From positions 1 to 8,022 of the forward strand of contig JAKSBM010000111.1 in assembly GCA_022361135.1 (NCBI GenBank): a stretch of DNA of 8,022 bases, given 5' to 3'. Each line of letters starts with the position of its first letter. Position 1 is the stretch's first letter. Of the stretch, positions 1-6,054 are shown in pieces. Below the pieces are notes generated by a model. It saw only the letters and a program-made list of their open reading frames with translations. It was not told the DNA's origin and did not search any database. The position numbers and the translations under genes are program-made. The DNA is from Desulfobacterales bacterium (lineage in GTDB: Bacteria; Desulfobacterota; Desulfobacteria; Desulfobacterales; Desulfobacteraceae).

Positions 1-2046
1 ATCTCCTTTTCCCTGGCCCTGTTCACAAACTACCTATTGCGTTATCCCATCAACCGGGTCACCCTCTTTGCCCTCATCCTCTCCCTGGGCTTGGTGGTGG
101 ATGACCCCCTCACCAATGTGGACAATATTCAGCGCCACATTAAATCCGGTGTTCAAAAACCCTTTCAAGCCACCTTGGCAGCGGTTTCAGAGGTTCTCCC
201 CCCGGTACTCATGTCCACCCTGGCCATCATTGTCTGTTTCACCCCGCTTTTTTTCATCACCGGAATGATGGGACCTTACATGGGCCCCATGGCCGTCAAT
301 GTTCCCCTCACGGTGACCTTTTCAACACTCTGTGCCCTCACCGTGGTTCCCTGGGTGAGTTATCACCTGTTGAAAAGCCAAAAAACCGATGTTCAAAACT
401 CTGTTCAAAACCCAAATAAAACCCCGAATACCAAGGGGTCCAGAATTTATAAAAAACTGCTCACCCCCTTCCTGGAAAACCGAAGCTGGCGATGGGGGCT
501 GGTGGGTATCATTCTATTCATGCTGGCCGGATCCGCCGGGTTGGGACTTTTCCGACTGGTGCCCTTGAAATTGCTCCCCTTTGACAATAAAAACGAATTC
601 CAAATCCTCCTGGACCTTCCCGAGGGGACGGCCCTGGAACAAACCGACCGGGTGGTGCGGGAATTTGAAACCTACCTGAGACAGGTCAACGAAGTCACCC
701 ATTTCGTTTCCTATACGGGCACGGCATCCCCCATGGATTTCAACGGCATGGTCCGCCATTATTTCATCCGAAACGGCAGCCACCTGGCCGATATCCGGGT
801 GAACCTGGCCCATAAAAGCCGACGGGAACAACAAAGCCACACCATTTTACTCCGGTTGAGAACGGACCTGGAAGCCCTGGCCAAGGCCCATGGGGCCAGC
901 CTGGCCCTGGTGGAGGTTCCCCCGGGGCCGCCGGTTCTGTCCACCCTGGTGGCCGAAGTCTATGGCCGGGCCGACATGAATTATGATCAATTGTTGAAAA
1001 ATGCAGAAAAGGTAAAGGCCGTCATGGCATCGGAGGCCTTTGTCACCGATGTGGATATCATGGCCGAAAGCCCCAGCCCCCGGTTGAATTTGAAGATTGA
1101 CCGGGAAAAAGCCGCCCTCCACGGCATCAAGACCCGGGAGGTTTTGAACACCCTGAAAACGGCCATGGGGGGCAGCACACCGGCCAGCCTCCATCTGGAT
1201 TCCGAACGCCAGCCCCTCTGGATCAAACTCATCCTCCCCCGGGCCCTGAGATCGGACATGGAAGCGGTGACCAATATCCCGGTGCGGGCCGCCAATGGGG
1301 CCCTCATCCCCCTGGGCGAGCTGGCCCGGGTGGAAAGTACGGTCAATGAAACGCCCATCTACCATAAAAACCTGGAACCCGTGGTATATGTGCTGGGAGA
1401 AATGGCAGGACGGGCACCGGGGGAGGCAGTTCTTGACATCCAAAACCGGTTGAAAACCGCCAACCTTGACCCGGGAATCCGGGTGAGTTTCTCCGGGGAA
1501 GGGGAGTGGAAAATTACCCTGCGGGTTTTCAGGGACATGGGACTGGCCTTTGCCGCCGCCCTGGTGGGGATCTATTTCATCCTGGTCATGAACACAGGCT
1601 CCTATTTCATGCCCCTGCTCATCATGATGGCCATCCCCTTGACCATCCTGGGGATCATGCCGGGATTTTTTATTTTGAACCTGTTCACCGATTCCGTGGG
1701 GGGATTTGCCGATCCTGTATTTTTCACGGCCACCTCCATGATCGGAATGATTGCCCTGGGGGGAATTGTGATCCGGAATTCCCTGGTCCTCATTGAATTC
1801 ATCCAGGACGCCCGGAACCAGGGCATGGAATTCACCCAGGCCATCCTGGCATCGGGTACGGCCCGCATGCGGCCCATCTTACTCACGGCGCTGACCACGG
1901 CCATAGGGGCCTTTCCCATCACCCTGGATCCGGTCTTTTCCGGCCTGGCCTGGGCCCTGATCTTCGGCCTATTTGCATCCACCCTCTTCACCCTGGTGGT
2001 GATTCCGGTGACCTATTTTGCCATTTACCATAAGAAAGGAGTTTAA
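1..2046 (+). CDS. RND-family efflux permease, C-terminal two thirds (5' end outside window)
   Basis: Inner-membrane, proton-driven permease of a tripartite RND efflux system (AcrB-like superfamily); the substrate cannot be read from this sequence. The frame is open to base 1, so the TTG at 37 is internal and about 370 N-terminal residues are missing. Codons 34-35 are the Asp-Asp pair of TM4 (context LVVDDPLTNVDN), matching the proton-relay Asp407/408 of AcrB. Hydrophobic segments fitting TM5 and TM6 follow (about codons 65-125). TM7 is near codons 153-175, and the periplasmic porter and docking region covers about 180-500. TM8-TM12 fill about 510-675. The length from the Asp pair to the stop (about 646 residues) matches AcrB (about 641). 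TM10 carries Arg592 (IVIRNSLVLIEF) where AcrB has Lys940. The downstream DUF2892 gene starts 2 bases after the stop. Adaptor and outer-membrane genes are expected to the left. The superfamily is secure; the subfamily is not. Confidence 0.93.
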   Translation: MSFSLALFTNYLLRYPINRVTLFALILSLGLVVDDPLTNVDNIQRHIKSGVQKPFQATLAAVSEVLPPVLMSTLAIIVCFTPLFFITGMMGPYMGPMAVNVPLTVTFSTLCALTVVPWVSYHLLKSQKTDVQNSVQNPNKTPNTKGSRIYKKLLTPFLENRSWRWGLVGIILFMLAGSAGLGLFRLVPLKLLPFDNKNEFQILLDLPEGTALEQTDRVVREFETYLRQVNEVTHFVSYTGTASPMDFNGMVRHYFIRNGSHLADIRVNLAHKSRREQQSHTILLRLRTDLEALAKAHGASLALVEVPPGPPVLSTLVAEVYGRADMNYDQLLKNAEKVKAVMASEAFVTDVDIMAESPSPRLNLKIDREKAALHGIKTREVLNTLKTAMGGSTPASLHLDSERQPLWIKLILPRALRSDMEAVTNIPVRAANGALIPLGELARVESTVNETPIYHKNLEPVVYVLGEMAGRAPGEAVLDIQNRLKTANLDPGIRVSFSGEGEWKITLRVFRDMGLAFAAALVGIYFILVMNTGSYFMPLLIMMAIPLTILGIMPGFFILNLFTDSVGGFADPVFFTATSMIGMIALGGIVIRNSLVLIEFIQDARNQGMEFTQAILASGTARMRPILLTALTTAIGAFPITLDPVFSGLAWALIFGLFASTLFTLVVIPVTYFAIYHKKGV

Positions 2047-2048
2047 CC

Positions 2049-2240
2049 ATGCGCATCGAATATATCATCCGTGCCATTGCCGGCAGTTTTATTCTCATTT
2101 CCCTTTTCCTGGGCTATCGGGTCTCTCCCTATTGGTATCTGTTTACCGCATTTGTGGGGGTCAATCTGCTCCAGTCCGCATTCACCGGTTTCTGCCCCAT
2201 GGAAATTTTTCTCCAAAAACTGCTCAAGCGCCAGGCATAA
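2049..2240 (+). CDS. DUF2892 (YgaP-type) small inner-membrane protein
   Basis: A 63-residue protein with two hydrophobic segments (about residues 7-23 and 28-44), matching the DUF2892 family. That family also forms the membrane part of YgaP-type rhodanese proteins. The family's Gly-Phe-Cys-Pro motif is present (TGFCPMEIF, about residues 46-54), and the C-terminus is short and basic. A good Shine-Dalgarno (AAAGGAG, 2035-2041) lies inside the last codons of the permease gene, 7 bases before the ATG, so translation of the two is probably coupled. The neighbourhood suggests a role linked to the efflux pump or to redox or sulfur stress at the membrane, but the biochemical function of standalone DUF2892 proteins is not established. 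The gene looks complete. Confidence 0.85.
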   Translation: MRIEYIIRAIAGSFILISLFLGYRVSPYWYLFTAFVGVNLLQSAFTGFCPMEIFLQKLLKRQA

Positions 2241-2274
2241 AAAAAGGCGGCCCGGGAAATTCCCGGGCCGCCTT
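2239..2274 (-). terminator. Rho-independent terminator at the convergent junction, oriented for the minus strand
   Basis: A perfect 13-bp inverted repeat (arms 2244-2256 and 2262-2274) has a 5-base loop (AAATT) and an almost all-GC core. Read on the minus strand, the stem is followed by a run of seven T (complement of 2239-2245), so it is a canonical terminator for the KamA-like transcript that stops at 2305. On the plus strand the stem has only a poor T tail after it, so any bidirectional action on the permease/DUF2892 transcript would be weaker. Confidence 0.9.
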
Positions 2275-2304
2275 GAATGGTATTATCAACCAGAGTTTCT
2301 GGTG

Positions 2305-4743
2305 TTATCCGGTCATACCGGTAACGGGCAGGCAGATGGTTCCGTTTTCATCCACAATTCCCGAATCGGGCAGGGCAAATTCGATGTCCATGGCCTTGTA
2401 GTATTCCCTGTCATAGGGCAGGAGGGAAACATACCATTGCCCCTCCTGTTCAAAAAGGGTGGAGGCCAGGCCGAAATCCACTTCTCCCAGGGAGGTCCGA
2501 ATGATGTAGAGGGGGATTTCACGGCCGGAACATTGCTGGCGAACGGCCGAGGCAATGTCCACCACCATGGGGGCGGTGATGGGGTTTTCCCCATTGATCC
2601 CGTCCTGGCAGGGCAGACCGGCGGCGTAAATGTGGTGGAACTTCATTTCCCCCCGGCGCAGGGCCCGGGCCAGCTTCACCATTTCATGGGGGTGATTGTT
2701 TACCCCGGAGAGCAGGGGGACATTGGCATAGATATCAATGCCGGTGGCGGCCCATTCAGAGGCCGTGCGAACCTGTTCTTCCCCCACCTGTTCGGAACGG
2801 CACCACCAGGTTTCCAATTCCACCCGGAAGGGGCTGGCCACGGAGGTATCCTGCCATTCCAGAATCATATCAATCCAGTCCCAGGACCAGAGGTCGATTT
2901 CCTTCCAAAAATTGGGGGCGGATATGCGCACGGCCTGGATGCCTTCCTGGGCCTTGAGAACCTCCAGCCAGGACTCCAGGGCCTGGGGATCGGCCGGGTT
3001 CACTCCGTGGAGGATCACATCGGTGATTTTGGGATGGGTTTCCAGGTAGGCAAAATCCGGCAGGGTTTCCCCCACCTGGATTTCCAGCCGGGTTTTATGG
3101 GTTCTGAACATGGCCTGGTCCTCCAGGGCATCGATCCAGCCCGGAACCAGGGCTTCAAACCCATTGTCAAAATCCAGCAGATTATCCAGGGCCACGGTTC
3201 CGGGCAATTCCGGGCAGGCCAATCCCCGGGCACGGCTGTGGGAAGCGTCGTTGCCCAGGACCAGGGGAAGGCCGGCAATGGCCTCTCCGGCCTGGGCCAT
3301 CATCTTCACATCCAGGGTGCCTTCGGCATTGTCCCGGACATGGGGAAGGTTTTCCCCGGCCGGGGTAAAGGCGTCAAAGTATTCCCGGGTATAGGGGGTT
3401 CGGATCCAGATATTCCGATTGTCTTCGGCATCATCCTCCACGATCCATCCCGATGAATTCCACTCGATTTTTCCCAGGGAGGTGGCGGTGCACAACTTGG
3501 GAATGGCCCGGTCGGACAGGTGGGCCCGCAGGTAGAGGTGGGCATTGACGGCCTGGGAGATATCGGTCCAATACCGACGGGTACCGTGGATGGGGTGGCA
3601 GGGGGTGAATATATAATAGATTTCAACACCGGCCCGGCGAAGCTGGGAAAAGAGCTTGCGCAGGGATTTTCCATCGGCATTCACCCCCTCTAAAAAGGGG
3701 GTCTGAAGATAGACCCGGATGCCCGCATGGGTGAGTTTGGAAATCACCTCCAGGCTCTGGATGGAGACCTCGTGGTTGTGGAGAAAATGGAGGCCGATTT
3801 CCAGCCGTTTTCCCATCTGGCGGTATTCCCCGTGGATTTCAATAAGATACTCCAGAAGTTCCCCGCCATTGTCCAAAAAGAGTTGGGGATAATAGGAAAC
3901 CGACCGGGTGGCGATGCGGACCACGTCCACATGGTCCACGGTCATCAATCCCTGGAGGGAGACGGCCAGGTTCAACCGGTGGTAGAGGGGTTCCCCCCCG
4001 GTGATTAAAACTTCCTGGATCCGGCTGTCCGCCCCCACCCGGGCCACGGCATCCTGGATCTGATCCATGCCCGGACATTCCTCCTGGCGCAGATCCTTGT
4101 GTTTCCTGAAACAGAATCGACAATAGACCGGACATTGCATGGTGATGAGGAAGATGGCCCGGTTCTGGTACATCTGCTCCACCACCCCGTTTTTGAAATG
4201 GCCCTCGAAGGTCATGTCGTGGCCGCAGGGATCCAATTCCCCTTCAAAGGGCAGGTATTGGGTGGCCACGGGGGCGGATATCATGGCCTGGCGCAGGGCA
4301 TGGTGGGACAGGCGCACGGGATATTGTTCCATGACCGCCCCCACCTGGCGATCCAGGGGCATGGGGATCAACTTGGAAAGCAGGGCCGGGCTTTTCACGG
4401 AGATGGGATCGTTATAACTCTCCGTACCGGGCCAGAACATTTCCATGAGATGGTAGACATACACATGGGGCAGCTTAAATCCATTGATGCGTACATTGGT
4501 GGGTTTGTCGTCCGGGGCCGAGGCGGCAATGGTTTCCAAAAGACGGCGGAGGTCCTTGAAAAATCCCCGGGGATTGTCCCGGTGCCCACTGGCCCGCATG
4601 ATGGCACGGAACCGATTTTCGGGTTTGCATTTTTTAAAGAGACGGCCGACCCGGCGGCCGAGGAGTCTGCGATGGCCATAGGTTTCAAAAAAGGCCTGGC
4701 TGGCCTGGTAGAGTTGAGGCAGCTCAACACCTTGGGTGTTCAT
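2305..4743 (-). CDS. KamA-family radical SAM protein (aminomutase-like) with a degenerate second domain copy
   Basis: Radical SAM enzyme of the lysine 2,3-aminomutase (KamA)/EpmB group. This group uses a [4Fe-4S] cluster, S-adenosylmethionine and usually pyridoxal phosphate (PLP) to move an amino group between adjacent carbons. At 812 residues it is about twice the usual length (roughly 340-470). Residues 1-195 form a KamA-like helical lead-in (PVATQYLPFEGELDP near 158-172). Cys204, Cys208 and Cys211 form the CxxxCxxC cluster motif. Arg213 sits at the family's carboxylate-binding Arg position. GGEP (249-252) is the SAM-binding motif. Lys425 (TSLGKIEW) aligns with the PLP-lysine motif of KamA. 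Residues about 570-790 repeat the pattern of 240-465 without these catalytic residues. The start at 4743 has an AGGGA about 10 bases upstream. It lies 49 bases downstream of the regulator gene, so co-transcription is likely. The family is clear; the substrate is unknown, and the Asp pair that binds lysine in true KamA is not evident. Confidence 0.88.
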   Translation of the reverse strand: MNTQGVELPQLYQASQAFFETYGHRRLLGRRVGRLFKKCKPENRFRAIMRASGHRDNPRGFFKDLRRLLETIAASAPDDKPTNVRINGFKLPHVYVYHLMEMFWPGTESYNDPISVKSPALLSKLIPMPLDRQVGAVMEQYPVRLSHHALRQAMISAPVATQYLPFEGELDPCGHDMTFEGHFKNGVVEQMYQNRAIFLITMQCPVYCRFCFRKHKDLRQEECPGMDQIQDAVARVGADSRIQEVLITGGEPLYHRLNLAVSLQGLMTVDHVDVVRIATRSVSYYPQLFLDNGGELLEYLIEIHGEYRQMGKRLEIGLHFLHNHEVSIQSLEVISKLTHAGIRVYLQTPFLEGVNADGKSLRKLFSQLRRAGVEIYYIFTPCHPIHGTRRYWTDISQAVNAHLYLRAHLSDRAIPKLCTATSLGKIEWNSSGWIVEDDAEDNRNIWIRTPYTREYFDAFTPAGENLPHVRDNAEGTLDVKMMAQAGEAIAGLPLVLGNDASHSRARGLACPELPGTVALDNLLDFDNGFEALVPGWIDALEDQAMFRTHKTRLEIQVGETLPDFAYLETHPKITDVILHGVNPADPQALESWLEVLKAQEGIQAVRISAPNFWKEIDLWSWDWIDMILEWQDTSVASPFRVELETWWCRSEQVGEEQVRTASEWAATGIDIYANVPLLSGVNNHPHEMVKLARALRRGEMKFHHIYAAGLPCQDGINGENPITAPMVVDIASAVRQQCSGREIPLYIIRTSLGEVDFGLASTLFEQEGQWYVSLLPYDREYYKAMDIEFALPDSGIVDENGTICLPVTGMTG

Positions 4744-4792
4744 ATATATTACTTCCCTTGTCTGTCTAAAACGATAATTTCGGGCTGGTGAA

Positions 4793-5401
4793 TCAGCGGG
4801 GGGTGAAAATCACGATCAAGGACCTTGCCCGTCCATTGATCCCGCGCAATGCGTGGGGAATGGAGGAATCAAAATAGAGACTATCTCCTTGTTCCAGTCT
4901 ATAGGTTTTTTCCGCGGTTCTAAACTCCAGGGTACCCTCCAGAATATAATGAAATTCCTCCCCCTTGTGGTCGTTGAATAAAAGGGCGTCGTCATTATTG
5001 CGCTCTTCGATTTCCACTACAAAGGGCTCCATCTGCTTACCCACCATGGGGTAGGCCAGGGATTCCCATTTATAACCAATGCGGCTTTCATTCTGGTTGT
5101 GGAAGGGTTTTCTAACACTGTAGCGATCGTCTTTTCGAACCACCACAATGCGATCTTCCATGTTCTGGTCCCGGAAAAAATGGGATATTTTAACCCCCAA
5201 TGCCGTGGATATTTTAATCAATGTGGCAATGGGCGGGGCGGCAATATTATTTTCGATTTGGGAGAGTAAGGGTTTGGAAAGGCCGGTTAGGTCTGAAACT
5301 TCCTGAAGGGTGAGTGCCCGTTGTTTCCGAAGGCTTCGAATCTTATTACCCAGGTTCAGCGCAGCAACTTCTTCCTTAACTTTGGTTTCCATCCGGGCCA
5401 T
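4793..5401 (-). CDS. XRE-type transcriptional regulator with C-terminal cupin sensor domain
   Basis: A 202-residue DNA-binding regulator. Residues about 17-72 form a classic XRE/Cro helix-turn-helix (GNKIRSLRKQRALTLQEVSD followed by LSKPLLSQIEN). Residues about 100-200 form a cupin_2 barrel. Cupin motif 1 is HKGEEFHYILEG (145-156) and motif 2 is GDSLYF...PHALRG (172-187). His145, Glu149, His151 and His183 are candidate metal or ligand contacts. Regulators of this design usually sense a small metabolite such as an amino acid, polyamine or aromatic acid, and control the adjacent gene. Here that gene is the KamA-like enzyme, 49 bases downstream. The ATG at 5401 is chosen because AAGGAGG (5414-5420) lies 12 bases upstream; a second ATG at 5392 is possible but too far from that site. 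Domain architecture is secure; ligand and target are inferred. Confidence 0.92.
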   Translation of the reverse strand: MARMETKVKEEVAALNLGNKIRSLRKQRALTLQEVSDLTGLSKPLLSQIENNIAAPPIATLIKISTALGVKISHFFRDQNMEDRIVVVRKDDRYSVRKPFHNQNESRIGYKWESLAYPMVGKQMEPFVVEIEERNNDDALLFNDHKGEEFHYILEGTLEFRTAEKTYRLEQGDSLYFDSSIPHALRGINGRARSLIVIFTPR

Positions 5402-5445
5402 TCGTTTCCCTTTCCTCCTTGGGGGTTAATTTTATAATACTCAAA

Positions 5446-5469
5446 AAAGGTTTAACATGGTGAAACTTT
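5446..5469. promoter_or_regulatory. Imperfect dyad upstream of the XRE-cupin gene, candidate operator (or weak terminator of the MaoC gene)
   Basis: The arms AAAGGTTT (5446-5453) and AAACTTT (5463-5469) are inverted with one unmatched base, flanking a 9-base spacer. The dyad lies 45-68 bases upstream of the regulator start. A TATTAT/TATAAA-like -10 sequence follows on the minus strand (complement of 5431-5439), though no convincing -35 was found. This fits an autoregulatory operator. The T-run on its minus-strand 3' side (complement of 5443-5448) also fits a weak, AT-rich terminator for the MaoC gene ending at 5474. The sequence alone does not decide between the two. Confidence 0.3.
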
Positions 5470-5473
5470 TTCT

Positions 5474-5983
5474 TCAAGTATTCCCATGCCTTCCACAGCC
5501 ATTTGTGGGATCCCCCTCGGCCACCATCTGCCCCAGCAGGGCCCGCTCTTCCGCAAGGGGAAGGCGTCCGGTCATGTGAACCGTGGCCACCAGGGTCCCC
5601 TGGGGATTGAAAAATTCCCCCCGTGCCTCTGCCCGGCCATTTTCCCCCACATGGGTCAAAACCACGTCACAGGTAATGGTCTGGTTAAAATAAACCGGTC
5701 GAATGAACTTAAAATCCATGCCCGTGGCCAGCCATCCCACCTGGCCGCCGAATTCACAGATCATTCCCCCCACCAGGAGGCCGTGGCAGATCAAACCGTC
5801 AAAGCCTTTGCCGTCGCTCCACCGGCTATCGTAGTGGACGGGATTATAATCCCGGGTCAACGCCCCAAAGGCCTGGGTTTCATCCTGGGTAAAGGTCCGG
5901 GTGAATGTAAACCGGTCACCGGTTTTCAGGCCGGTCACCGCCTGGGGTCGAAATGCCTCCTGCCGGGTGGTACCATCGTCCAT
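5474..5983 (-). CDS. MaoC-like hotdog-fold protein, probable (R)-specific enoyl-CoA hydratase/acyl dehydratase
   Basis: A 169-residue single-hotdog protein of the MaoC dehydratase family. The hydratase-2 signature DYNPVHYD (residues 45-52) supplies the expected catalytic Asp45 and His50 with Asn47 between them. The following GLICHGLL (63-70) is the usual conserved His-Gly stretch after the hot-dog helix. Family members hydrate trans-2-enoyl-CoA to (R)-3-hydroxyacyl-CoA in the cytoplasm; some act on short branched or dicarboxylic acyl-CoAs, and others are only loosely characterised. A strong Shine-Dalgarno (AAGGAG, complement of 5990-5995) lies 6 bases before the ATG at 5983. It follows the M23 gene by 71 bases with no clear terminator between, so read-through is plausible, although the two share no obvious pathway. 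The Cys- and Gly-rich last dozen residues are not part of the fold. Acyl-CoA substrate unknown. Confidence 0.88.
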   Translation of the reverse strand: MDDGTTRQEAFRPQAVTGLKTGDRFTFTRTFTQDETQAFGALTRDYNPVHYDSRWSDGKGFDGLICHGLLVGGMICEFGGQVGWLATGMDFKFIRPVYFNQTITCDVVLTHVGENGRAEARGEFFNPQGTLVATVHMTGRLPLAEERALLGQMVAEGDPTNGCGRHGNT

Positions 5984-6054
5984 GCTCAGCTCCTTGGTAA
6001 GGGGTTGTCCTTCCTATGCATACACGAGATTGGACCGGGGATCACACCTTTTAT

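Noticed and set aside
37..39. TTG as the start codon of the RND permease
   Set aside because: The same frame is open to base 1 and its residues continue the TM3-TM4 region; the true start lies outside the window.
390..412. Short direct repeat of GTTCAAAAC in the permease gene
   Set aside because: It encodes a low-complexity cytoplasmic loop (DVQNSVQN) between TM6 and TM7; two copies in a variable loop do not indicate a functional DNA repeat.
847..1443. Minus-strand open frame (198 codons) inside the RND permease
   Set aside because: Opposite a well-supported permease porter region; composition typical of an antisense shadow.
2071..3456. Long plus-strand open frame (461 codons) opposite the 3' half of the KamA-like gene
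   Set aside because: It is antisense to a clearly homologous gene. The predicted product is Gly-, Pro- and His-rich without any recognisable domain, it overlaps the DUF2892 gene and the terminator, and it is explained by GC codon bias of the real gene.
4099..4791. Plus-strand open frame (230 codons) opposite the 5' half of the KamA-like gene
   Set aside because: Antisense shadow of the Cys-cluster and N-terminal region; low-complexity composition and no ribosome binding site of note.
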